A stretch of 64,000 nucleotides of DNA, taken from assembly GCF_026339955.1 (NCBI RefSeq), contig NZ_JAPEPW010000001.1:6841001-6905000 (forward strand), read 5' to 3'. The DNA is from Streptomyces sp. NBC_01549. Its GTDB lineage: Bacteria > Actinomycetota > Actinomycetes > Streptomycetales > Streptomycetaceae. Below the pieces are notes generated by a model, which worked only from the letters and a program-made list of their open reading frames with translations, had not been told where the DNA came from and ran no database searches. Made by a program: the position numbers and the translations under genes. Shown here piece by piece: positions 1-7,737 of the stretch (positions within the stretch are counted from its first letter, which is position 1; each line of letters begins with the position of its first letter).

Positions 1-408
1 GTCCGAGTCGAGGCGTTCGACGCCCCGCGGATAGTCGCCCGCGCGTGAGAACAGCATCCGCAGGGAGTTGGAGAGGTTGGTGACCGTGCCGACGGACGAG
101 CGCGAGGTGGGCGCCGAGCGGCGCTGCTGGAGCGAGACAGCGGGCGGCAGCCCGGTGATGTCCCCCACCTTCGGCGCCCCGACCTGGTGGATCAGCCGCC
201 GCGCGTACGGCGCGACCGACTCGAAGTAGCGTCGCTGGGCCTCCGCGTAGATCGTGCCGAACGCCAGCGAGGACTTGCCCGAGCCCGAGACCCCCGTGAA
301 GACCGCGAGGACATCGCGCGGAATGTCGACGTCCACACCCTGGAGATTGTGCTCGCGGGCACCCCGCACACGGACGTACGCATCATGGCGGCCGTGCGGG
401 TCGGACAT
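1..408 (-). CDS. UvrA-like ABC ATPase (partial, 5' part only)
   Basis: Only the first 136 codons lie in the window; the gene runs off the left edge. The N-terminus carries an ABC Walker A loop (GVSGSGKSS, about residues 39-47), followed by the UvrA-type signature of an ATPase whose first domain binds DNA (FGTIYAEAQRRY, then SLQQRRSAPTSRSSVGT). UvrA dimers find damage in nucleotide excision repair. Short actinobacterial UvrA paralogues, some linked to drug resistance (DrrC type), share this start, and the visible part cannot separate UvrA from a paralogue. The ATG at 406-408 lies 41 bp downstream of the preceding gene's stop on the same strand, so the two may be co-transcribed. Confidence 0.85.
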   Translation of the reverse strand, partial: MSDPHGRHDAYVRVRGAREHNLQGVDVDIPRDVLAVFTGVSGSGKSSLAFGTIYAEAQRRYFESVAPYARRLIHQVGAPKVGDITGLPPAVSLQQRRSAPTSRSSVGTVTNLSNSLRMLFSRAGDYPRGVERLDSD

Positions 409-448
409 CGACGGGACTCCTGGGGGGCTCGGGGCAAACCCCACGATT

Positions 449-1492
449 CTAGTCCTCGGTCAGTCCCGCGACCCGGGCGAGCCCGCGGAAGGAGTCCAGC
501 AGGGCCTGGCGGTCGTACGTACTGGTCGTGACCAGCACCTCCTGCGCGCCGGTCTCCTCGATCAACGTCTCCAGCTCGTGCTCGACCTGCTTCTCGGTGC
601 CCGAGATCTGTCCCGCGAGCGCCGACTCGTAGAAATGCCGCTCCTTGCCGTTCATCGCGAGGTCCTCGACCCGCTCGGCGGGCGGCAGCGGCGGGAACGT
701 GCCGTGCGTGCGGGAGTACGCCATCGACCAGGCCTCCGGGAGGAGCAGCCGCCTCGCCTCCTGTGGGGTCGCGGCGACCGCGACGGCACCGGAGACGACG
801 ACGTACGGCTCCGCGGCCCAGACGGAGGGGCGGAACGTCGCGCGGTAGTGGTCGATCCCGCGCCGCATCTTCTCCCGGTTCCTGATGTCCCCGATGACCA
901 AGGGCAGGCCCGCCCGCGCCGCGATCGTGGCGCCCTCGTTCAGGGCGAGCACGAAGGGCGGCACGGTCAGCCCCTCCGCGGGGCGCGCGTGCACCCCCGC
1001 CGACGACGGGCCGCGGAACCAGCCGAGCAGCTCGTCGAGCTGCCCCGCGAAGTCGTCGGCGACGTCCTTGTCCCGCCCCAGCGCCCTGCGCACCCCGTCC
1101 GTGAAACCGACCGAACGCCCGAGCCCCATGTCGATCCGCCCGGGGAACAGGGACTCGAGCACACCGAACTGCTCGGCCACGACCAGGGGCTGGTGGTTGG
1201 GCAGCATCACCCCACCGGTACCGACCCTGATCTTCCGGGTGGCGGCGGCGACAGCGGCGGCCAGCACGGTGGGCGCCGACCCCGCGACCCCGGGCACGCC
1301 ATGATGCTCCGAGACCCAGATCCGGTGGTATCCGAGCCCTTCCAGCTCCTGGGCCAGCCGCACGGTGTCCCGCAGGGCCTCGGCGGCGTCGTGCCCCTCG
1401 CGGGTGCGCGAGCGGTCCAGGACGGAGAAACGCGTCGCGCCGAGACGGGAGTCCCGTCCCCGCGGAGCTGCGTGATCGAGTGGACTCGGCAT
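449..1492 (-). CDS. Luciferase-like flavin-dependent monooxygenase (LLM family)
   Basis: This 347-residue protein has the luciferase-like TIM-barrel pattern: an N-terminal beta strand with FSVLDRSRTREG, then YHRIWVSEHHGVPGVAGSAP (about residues 50-70), GTGGVMLPNHQPLVVAEQF and the flavin-barrel stretch RIDMGLGRSVG. These are hallmarks of the small single-component LLM group resembling MsnO8, which probably uses reduced FMN and oxygen; the substrate is unknown. I chose the ATG giving MPSPLDHA because the 11 upstream in-frame residues look non-coding. It precedes the UvrA-like gene on the same strand with a 40 bp gap. Confidence 0.85.
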   Translation of the reverse strand: MPSPLDHAAPRGRDSRLGATRFSVLDRSRTREGHDAAEALRDTVRLAQELEGLGYHRIWVSEHHGVPGVAGSAPTVLAAAVAAATRKIRVGTGGVMLPNHQPLVVAEQFGVLESLFPGRIDMGLGRSVGFTDGVRRALGRDKDVADDFAGQLDELLGWFRGPSSAGVHARPAEGLTVPPFVLALNEGATIAARAGLPLVIGDIRNREKMRRGIDHYRATFRPSVWAAEPYVVVSGAVAVAATPQEARRLLLPEAWSMAYSRTHGTFPPLPPAERVEDLAMNGKERHFYESALAGQISGTEKQVEHELETLIEETGAQEVLVTTSTYDRQALLDSFRGLARVAGLTED

Positions 1493-1574
1493 GGTCCTTC
1501 GGATGATACGGACCTCGCGCCGCATCGGCCGTCACAGGGCGTCGCGGGAGATGGTCGCAGGACCGGGGGCTCGC

Positions 1575-2477
1575 TCAGTCCTTGAAGTAGTGGCCCGCCT
1601 CGAGGTCCGGGACGAGTGCGGGGTGCTCGGGGCGCCATCCCAGCAGCTTCTGGGTCAGGGCGCTGGAGGTCGGGTTGTCCAGGGGCACGACGGCGGCCAG
1701 AAAGCCGAAGTGGCGGCTCGCGTCCTCGGCGGTGACACCCGCGACCGGTAGCTTCAGCCGGCGGCCGATGAGCTCGGCGATGTCACGGAAGGGCACACCC
1801 TCGTCGGCGGCCCCGTGCAGGATCGAGCCGGCCGGGGCGGCTTCCAGCGCCAGCCGGAACAGGTGCGCCGCATCGAGCCGGTGCACGGCGGGCCAGCGGT
1901 TCGATCCGTCGCCGACGAAGGCCGACACACCGGTCTCGCGGGCGATGTCGATCAGGGTCGGGACGAAGCCCTTGTCGCCCTCGCCGTGCACAGTCGGCGA
2001 AAGCCGCACGACCGACGCGCGCACCCCGCGCGCGGCCAGGGCCATCGTCGCGTTCTCCGATGCGATCCGGGGCGCCTGCGACCCGGGATCGGGCGCGACC
2101 TCCTCGGTCCCGAGGCGGCCCGGCGCCATCATGGTGAGCATCAAGGTTCCTGAGGTGACCACGAGCGGCCTGCCGGTCCCTTCGAGCGCCGCGCCGAGAG
2201 CCTCGACGGCACGCAGATCCAGCTTGCCGTTGGCGACGTAGTCCGAGAAGTCGTGGTTGAAGGCCAGATGGATGACGCCGTCCGCCGCGGCGGCACCGTC
2301 GTGCAGACTGTCCGGATCGTCGAGGGCGCCGCGGTGCACCTGGGCGCCGACGGCCGTCAGCGCCGCGGCGGCGGTGTCCGAGCGGGCGAGGCCGACGACC
2401 TCGTGGTCGGCATCGAGGAGTTCACGAACGACGGCGGAACCGATGAATCCGGTGGCGCCGGTGACGAATACGCGCAT
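1575..2477 (-). CDS. NAD(P)-binding SDR / epimerase-family oxidoreductase
   Basis: The 300-residue protein begins MRVFVTGATGFIGSAVVREL, a textbook extended/atypical SDR nucleotide-binding motif (GATGFIG, residues 7-13). Further Rossmann features follow: VVGLARSD and VHRGALDDPDSL, then GVIHLAF (NAD(P)-ribose contacts), VVTSGTL and VVRLSPTVHGEGDKG. The usual YxxxK catalytic pair is not evident, which fits the atypical NAD-dependent epimerase/dehydratase group often annotated only as SDR oxidoreductase. The start ATG sits at the methionine just before the glycine motif; a much longer open frame upstream lacks coding character. It is divergent from the aldo/keto reductase at 2831. Confidence 0.85.
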   Translation of the reverse strand: MRVFVTGATGFIGSAVVRELLDADHEVVGLARSDTAAAALTAVGAQVHRGALDDPDSLHDGAAAADGVIHLAFNHDFSDYVANGKLDLRAVEALGAALEGTGRPLVVTSGTLMLTMMAPGRLGTEEVAPDPGSQAPRIASENATMALAARGVRASVVRLSPTVHGEGDKGFVPTLIDIARETGVSAFVGDGSNRWPAVHRLDAAHLFRLALEAAPAGSILHGAADEGVPFRDIAELIGRRLKLPVAGVTAEDASRHFGFLAAVVPLDNPTSSALTQKLLGWRPEHPALVPDLEAGHYFKD

Positions 2478-2830
2478 AGTGCATTCCTTCGACAAGACGA
2501 ACGACAAGACGAACAGGGGCCGGCCCGGTGCAGGACCAGGGCGGTGATTCCACCCTGCGCGCGCGGAGCGCTCCGGGTCCAAGACCTGTTCCGCATCCGG
2601 CGATACGTCCGAGGCATCACCACAGCTCAGACGCCACCTAACAGCCATGCCGCCACGGATTCCACCCGGGCCCGCCGACCGTCGTACGAACCCCTCGGCG
2701 GCAAGTACCGCGCCGCGCTCCGCGACTAAGCGAACGGCGATCGGGAATGGCTTTCCCGGAGCTCTTGTCGGCGGCTCGCCGCGGGCGTGTCGGCGGGAGC
2801 CCTTCCACCCCACGGAAAGCAGGAGTGAGC
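2478..2830. other. Divergent intergenic region, no gene seen
   Basis: This 353 bp gap separates the SDR gene (minus) from the aldo/keto reductase (plus) and must hold both promoters. I see a short direct repeat of GACAAGACGAAC near 2491-2513 and no convincing open frame. A clear ribosome-binding site, AGGAG at 2821-2825, precedes the ATG at 2831. Confidence 0.5.
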
Positions 2831-3799
2831 ATGCAGTACGTGAAGCTCGGTTCGACGGGCCTGGACGTGTCCCGGATCTGCCTGGGCTGCATGAGTTTCG
2901 GGCTGCCCGACCGGGGGCCCCACGAGTGGACGCTCGACGACGAGGGCGCCCGCCCCCTGATCCGCCGCGCGCTGGACGCCGGGATCACCTTCTTCGACAC
3001 GGCGAACGTCTACTCCGACGGCACGAGCGAGGAGATCGTCGGACGCGCGCTGGCGGAGTTCGCGCGCCGCGACGAGATCGTCATCGCCACCAAGGTGAAC
3101 GGCGCGATGCACGACGGTCCCAACGCGCGCGGCCTGTCCCGCAAGGCCGTCATGACGGAGATCGACAACAGCCTGCGCCGCCTGGGTACCGACTACGTGG
3201 ACCTCTACCAGATCCACCGCTTCGACCCCGCCACTCCCGTCGAGGAGACGATGGAGGCCCTGCACGACGTGGTGAAGGCAGGCAAGGCCCGTTACATCGG
3301 CGCGAGTTCGATGTACGCGTGGCAGTTCTCCAAGGCCCAGTACACGGCCCGGCTGAACGGCTGGACGCGGTTCGTGTCCATGCAGAACCACTACAACCTC
3401 CTCTACCGCGAGGAGGAGCGCGAGATGCTGCCGCTCTGCGCGGACCAGGGCGTCGGCGTACTGCCCTGGAGCCCGCTCGCCCGCGGCCGGCTCACTCGAG
3501 ACTGGGACGTCAGTACCGAGCGCAGCCGCACCGACGAGTACGGCAAGCGGCTCTACCAGCCGGGCGACCGGGAGATCGTCGACGCCGTCGCCCGCATCGC
3601 CGCCGAGCGCGACATCCCGCGCGCCCGGATCGCCCTCGCCTGGCTGCTGCTCCGCGACACGGTGACCGCGCCCATCGTCGGTGCCACCAAGGTGGAACAC
3701 ATCGACGACGCGGTGGCCGCCCTCGACGTGGAGCTCTCGGAGAAGGAGATCGAACAGCTGGAGGAGCCGTACACGCCGCATGCGATCAGTGGGCACTGA
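2831..3799 (+). CDS. Aldo/keto reductase
   Basis: A 322-residue AKR-family oxidoreductase. The protein opens MQYVKLGSTGLDVSRICLG, has the catalytic Asp/Tyr region FFDTANVYSDGTSEEIVGRA (about residues 49-68), the Lys in VIATKVNG, the HRFD region that replaces the usual catalytic His segment, and the C-terminal NADPH-binding stretch IVGATKVEHIDDAVAAL. It should reduce carbonyl compounds with NADPH in the cytosol; the substrate is not readable. I start at the ATG at 2831 because it has an AGGAG ribosome-binding site six bases upstream and matches family length. It is divergent from the SDR gene, a common arrangement for small detoxification reductases. Confidence 0.9.
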   Translation: MQYVKLGSTGLDVSRICLGCMSFGLPDRGPHEWTLDDEGARPLIRRALDAGITFFDTANVYSDGTSEEIVGRALAEFARRDEIVIATKVNGAMHDGPNARGLSRKAVMTEIDNSLRRLGTDYVDLYQIHRFDPATPVEETMEALHDVVKAGKARYIGASSMYAWQFSKAQYTARLNGWTRFVSMQNHYNLLYREEEREMLPLCADQGVGVLPWSPLARGRLTRDWDVSTERSRTDEYGKRLYQPGDREIVDAVARIAAERDIPRARIALAWLLLRDTVTAPIVGATKVEHIDDAVAALDVELSEKEIEQLEEPYTPHAISGH

Positions 3800-4143
3800 T
3801 GCGTGGCGCGGGGGTCTTTGAATCCACAGCCGCCTGACGTCGAAGGCCCCCCGCCCGGCCCCCGTGTCGCCCCGCCGCCCGCACCGCGGTCGCCCTGGTC
3901 CCGCCCCCGGGCGGGCGCTCGACCGCGGTGGCGGCGGGGATGTCGAAGAAGCCGATCACCACGGCCTCCGGTGCCGCCACCGCCCCGCCCTCCACGACGA
4001 GATCGCCCTCGTCCACGGAGACACGAACGGCCGTACCACCGCCCCCGGCGGCTACGCCCGGGCCTCGTGCCTGCGACCGAGCCGCGTACCCGCCGGACCC
4101 GTACCTCCAGCCCCGTCCCTGGAAGACTCGTAAGGATTTTCGC
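3800..4143. other. Non-coding gap before L,D-transpeptidase; possible relic on minus strand
   Basis: No complete gene is supported. The minus strand between about 3850 and 4030 has a coding-like stretch (reading ...VSVDEGDLVVEGGAV... GFFDIPAATAVERPPGG...) with G/C-rich third positions but no clear start, and I recognise no family. On the plus strand the transpeptidase frame is open back to 3928, but the translation there is proline/threonine rubbish. An AAGGA sequence near 4131-4135 serves as ribosome-binding site for the GTG at 4144. Confidence 0.35.
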
Positions 4144-5382
4144 GTGAACGACGATCGCAGCCGCCGCACCTCCGGGACGGCGACCGCCCGGCGGCTGGGC
4201 AGACGCTCCGTCCTCGCCGTCATCGGCGCCGGTGTGGTCAGTGCCTGTACGTCCGGCAGGCCTGAGCCGAAGAAGACGCCCGACCAGGCTTCCGTGTCGG
4301 CCGTATCCACCGCCCGCGTCACGGTCACGCCCAAGACCGGCACGGCGAACACAGCGGTGGTGGGCACGCTCTCCGTCTCCGTCCGCAGTGGCAGCCTCAC
4401 CTCGGTGACGGTCACCGCCGAGGACGGCACCCGGTTGTCCGGCGCGTTCTCCGCCGACCGCACCCGCTGGACACCGTCCGGCAGGCTCTCCCCGTCCACC
4501 AGGTACTCGGTCCGCGCCGTCGCCATCGACAGGACCGGTCGCGAGGCGCTGGCCAACACCATCTTCACCACCGTCGCGCCCGAGGCCACCCTCGTCGCCC
4601 ACTTCACCCCCGAGGACGGCTCGACCGTCGGCGTCGGCATGCCGGTCTCGCTCACCTTCGACCACGCCGTCACCGACAAGAAGGCCGTCGAGCGGGCGGT
4701 GACCGTGACCTCCACGGCCGGAGTGGAGATCGCCGCCCACTGGTTCGGCGACACCCGCCTCGACTTCCGCCCCGAGAACTACTGGCCCGCGGGCACCAAG
4801 GTCACCCTCTCCCTGCGGCTGCGCGGCGTCGAGGGCGCGAGCGGCCGCTACGGCGTCCAGCACAAGGACGTCACCTTCACCGTAGGCCGCGACCAGACCA
4901 GCCTGGTCGACGTCGAGAAGAAGACCATGGTCGTACGGCGTGACGGCCGCGCGGTACGCACGATCCCGATCACCTCCGGATCGCCCGGACACACCACCTG
5001 GAACGGCAGGATGGTGATCTCGGAGAAGTATCCGCAGACCCGCATGGACGGCTCCACCGTCGGCTTCGGCGGCGAGTACGACATCCCCGACGTCCCGCAC
5101 GCCATGCGTCTGACCACCTCCGGCACCTTCGTCCACGGCAACTACTGGTCGTCCGCCGCGACCTTCGGCACGCAGAACGTCAGCCACGGCTGTGTCGGCC
5201 TGCACGACACCCAGGGCGCCAAGGACACCGGCACGCCCGCCTACTGGTTCTACGAGAACTCGCTCGTCGGTGACGTCGTGGAAGTGGTCAACTCCCACGA
5301 CGACACCGTTCAGCCCGACAACGGCCTGAGCGGCTGGAACATGAGTTGGACCCGGTGGCGGGCGGGGAGCGCGCTCAGCTGA
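4144..5382 (+). CDS. L,D-transpeptidase lipoprotein (YkuD domain, Ig-like domains)
   Basis: A 412-residue exported enzyme predicted to make 3-3 crosslinks in peptidoglycan. The N-terminus has twin arginines, a hydrophobic stretch and a lipobox ending VVSAC (lipidated Cys about residue 35). Two Ig-like domains follow (about 50-250, including FTPEDGSTVGVGMPVSLTFD), then a YkuD catalytic domain with the active-site motif SHGCVGLH; the nucleophile is Cys350 and the paired His is 348. The GTG start is chosen over an in-frame upstream extension because the signal peptide starts naturally here and an AAGGA site precedes it. The stop overlaps the convergent GH9 stop by 8 bp. Confidence 0.92.
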   Translation: MNDDRSRRTSGTATARRLGRRSVLAVIGAGVVSACTSGRPEPKKTPDQASVSAVSTARVTVTPKTGTANTAVVGTLSVSVRSGSLTSVTVTAEDGTRLSGAFSADRTRWTPSGRLSPSTRYSVRAVAIDRTGREALANTIFTTVAPEATLVAHFTPEDGSTVGVGMPVSLTFDHAVTDKKAVERAVTVTSTAGVEIAAHWFGDTRLDFRPENYWPAGTKVTLSLRLRGVEGASGRYGVQHKDVTFTVGRDQTSLVDVEKKTMVVRRDGRAVRTIPITSGSPGHTTWNGRMVISEKYPQTRMDGSTVGFGGEYDIPDVPHAMRLTTSGTFVHGNYWSSAATFGTQNVSHGCVGLHDTQGAKDTGTPAYWFYENSLVGDVVEVVNSHDDTVQPDNGLSGWNMSWTRWRAGSALS

Positions 5383-7231
5383 GGCGTCCCGAGAGGCCGC
5401 CCGCGCAGTCGTCCTCGGCCGCGTAGGCGGCCAGCCACGCCAGGGGCGCGTTCCAGTTGATGGCCACCTCGTTCGTCGAGTACGAACCGATGTCGTCGAT
5501 GTAGCAGGCCTGGGGCGCGCAGCCGGGCAGGTGCTCCTGCGCGACCGGGTCCTGCAGCCCGCTGTTGGGGCCGCCCGCGAGGGAACCCGCCGGCGGGTGC
5601 GGCAAGGAGGCGTCGTACTGGTGCGCCCAGAAGCGGTGATGCTGGTTGTCGGAGTACCGCTCCCCGTATCCGGTCACGTACGACTGGCCCAGGGCGTTGC
5701 GACCCAACAGGTAGTCCATCGACTCCAGCACTCCGGCGCGGTAGCGCGGGTCCCCGGTCAGTTCCTGGGCGGTGGCCATGACGATCGCGTTGTCGGTGAC
5801 CGCGCTGTTGGAGCCCCAGACGTAGCCGGTGGCGGGGATCGGGACGGCGTATCCCTGGCCGGCCATGGTGGACAGATAGCCGTCCGCGGCCGCGGTCACC
5901 GAGGCGCGCACCCGCCTGAGGTCGGACGCGGGCAGCCCGCCCCGTACGGTCGCCAGCGTGAGCCTGCCCAGGGCGGCGGTGTCGGCCCAGCTGAAGCCGC
6001 CGGGCGTGAAGGCGTTCGCGGCGGTGTGCCAGGGCGAGGAGGTCACCGCGTCCCGGTAGGCGCGCTCACCGGTCGTGGCGTACAACTCGGCGGAGGCCCA
6101 GTAGAACTCGTCGCCGACCTGGGTGTCGCCATAGGCCCCACCACCGGTGCTGTCCGAATCCGGCGCGTACATCGCGGGGTTGGCCCGCGCAGCAGTCCAG
6201 GCCTTGCGGGCGGCGGTCAGACACCGGTTCGCGAACGCGGTGTCGTAGGGCCGGAAGACACGGGCGCACTGGGCAGCCGTGGCCGCCAGGTTGAGGGTGG
6301 CCGCGGTGGACGGCGGGTGGAGCTCGCGCGGCTGAGCGTCCTGTTCGGGCCGGGTCGGCAGGCCGGTCCAGGCGGCGTCATGGACTTTGTGGAACGCCAT
6401 TCCCGCGTACGGTCTGCCGTCCGGCACCTGCATCCGCATCAGGAAGTCGAGCTCCCAGCGCGCCTCGTCCAGGACGTCGGGCACTCCGTTGCCGCGCTCG
6501 GGAACGCGCAGCGTCGAGTCGCCGAGCGCGGACGCGGTGCCCGCTCTCTTCGCCCGCTCGAAGGAATTGACGAGCAGCCAGGTGGAGATGCCGCCGTTCA
6601 CGACGTATTTGCCCTGGTCTCCCGCGTCGTACCAACCGCCCCTGACGTCCTGCTTGTAGTCGCACACCCCGGACTGACAAGGCACGTTCGTGTCCCCCTG
6701 GTTGGGGGCGACTCCGAGATGCCCGGCGGGCCGCGCATGGGCGGAACCCACCAAGGAGGCTTCGATCGGTATGCCGCTGCGCTGGTGATAGAAGAAGGCC
6801 AGCGTGTCGGAGCGCAGCCCGTCGTAGAGGTCCGCGCGAATGTCGAAGGGATCGCTGACCGTTCCGTCGGCGATCAGGACGTAACCCGAACCGGTCCGTC
6901 CGTACGAGGAGAAGTCGGCGACCTGCGTGGGTTGCCCAGAGGCCGCGTCCGTGCCCCGGTCGACGGTCGACCCCGTGGCGACCACCTTGCCCGAGGCGGC
7001 GCGCAGCTGCCAGGTGAGCGGCTGCGCGGCGGAGGTGACCACGGTCGCGCGCTTGGGGCCGTCCGGCAGATAGCCGACTTGGTTGACCTGTACGGCTGTT
7101 GTCGCCGTGGCGGCGGCGGAAAGCCCCGTCGCGGAGGGGGCGGTCGCGAGACCGCCGACGAGTAATGTCCCCGCGAGCAAGGCGGCCGCCAGGCGTTTTT
7201 GGCGGCTGCGGGGCAACGGGAATGCGGACAT
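5375..7231 (-). CDS. Secreted glycoside hydrolase family 9 endoglucanase
   Basis: This 618-residue protein should hydrolyse beta-1,4-glucan outside the cell. A Sec signal peptide (about residues 1-40) is followed by a CelD_N immunoglobulin-like domain starting AVQVNQVGYLP (about 46-135) and a GH9 catalytic domain. The catalytic-base motif GGWYDAGDQGKYV (Asp 202/205) and the C-terminal acid motif STNEVAINWNAPL, close to the end, are both intact. There is no C-terminal carbohydrate-binding module. A perfect CebR-type palindrome lies about 65 bp upstream of the ATG, so cellobiose-responsive repression is likely. Confidence 0.93.
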   Translation of the reverse strand: MSAFPLPRSRQKRLAAALLAGTLLVGGLATAPSATGLSAAATATTAVQVNQVGYLPDGPKRATVVTSAAQPLTWQLRAASGKVVATGSTVDRGTDAASGQPTQVADFSSYGRTGSGYVLIADGTVSDPFDIRADLYDGLRSDTLAFFYHQRSGIPIEASLVGSAHARPAGHLGVAPNQGDTNVPCQSGVCDYKQDVRGGWYDAGDQGKYVVNGGISTWLLVNSFERAKRAGTASALGDSTLRVPERGNGVPDVLDEARWELDFLMRMQVPDGRPYAGMAFHKVHDAAWTGLPTRPEQDAQPRELHPPSTAATLNLAATAAQCARVFRPYDTAFANRCLTAARKAWTAARANPAMYAPDSDSTGGGAYGDTQVGDEFYWASAELYATTGERAYRDAVTSSPWHTAANAFTPGGFSWADTAALGRLTLATVRGGLPASDLRRVRASVTAAADGYLSTMAGQGYAVPIPATGYVWGSNSAVTDNAIVMATAQELTGDPRYRAGVLESMDYLLGRNALGQSYVTGYGERYSDNQHHRFWAHQYDASLPHPPAGSLAGGPNSGLQDPVAQEHLPGCAPQACYIDDIGSYSTNEVAINWNAPLAWLAAYAAEDDCAGGLSGRLS

Positions 7232-7737
7232 GAGCGGCTCCCAGCGGGTGAAGTGAATCCTGTGCCGTGGCCACGAGAGGGTGGACGACGGAGAATGGGA
7301 GCGCTCCCAATATCGAGCATTGCATGGGCATGCCAGACCGTCAACGGGTGGGTGAGCGCTTTTCCGCCCTTCGGCGGCCTGGTGGGGGGCTTGTGTGCGA
7401 CCGCTCGACCGATGGTCGTAGGGGATTGCGAATTCCCTTTGTGGGGCCCTTGGTTGACGTTTGGTCAATAAGCTGGCGCTCGACGGAAAAGGGAAGGTGA
7501 CGAGATCTCTTGTTTCGGCTCAGCGCACTGTGCAAAGGTGTGCGTTGTTGGCGTGCAGACAATTCGCTTCCTTCTGTACGCGCACGGTGTGCCCGCGCGC
7601 CCCTCGCTTCAAAAGAGCTGTCGCAGAGGGTGTTCGCGGTAACAACCCCCCATGGGTAGTCCCTCCGCTTCGACGGGTGGGCTACATACCCATTGGTATG
7701 GACTAATTCCTGCGTTACCTTTGGGAGGAAAGCGGAC
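7232..7737. other. Intergenic region between GH9 cellulase and lectin-sensor gene
   Basis: About 500 bp with no supported gene, less GC-rich than its neighbours. It holds the CebR box (7296-7309), a small inverted repeat TTGAC-N5-GTCAA at 7454-7468, and the promoter region of the plus-strand gene at 7738. A strong ribosome-binding site (GGGAGGAAA, about 7722-7730) precedes that gene. Confidence 0.5.
7296..7309. promoter_or_regulatory. CebR-type operator (perfect 14 bp palindrome)
   Basis: The sequence TGGGAGCGCTCCCA is a perfect palindrome identical to the known CebR box that controls cellulose/cello-oligosaccharide genes in Streptomyces. It lies between 65 and 78 bp upstream of the GH9 cellulase ATG (7231), a position suited to blocking transcription initiation. 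Confidence 0.9.

Noticed and set aside
192..1585. Long open frames on both strands covering the monooxygenase and UvrA-like genes
   Set aside because: They are mirror frames of real genes; translations are Arg/Gly/Pro-rich with no domain, and the true frames show clear motifs.
7454..7468. TTGAC-N5-GTCAA inverted repeat as an operator of the lectin-sensor gene
   Set aside because: Arms of only five bases about 270 bp from the start; expected by chance in a gap of this size.
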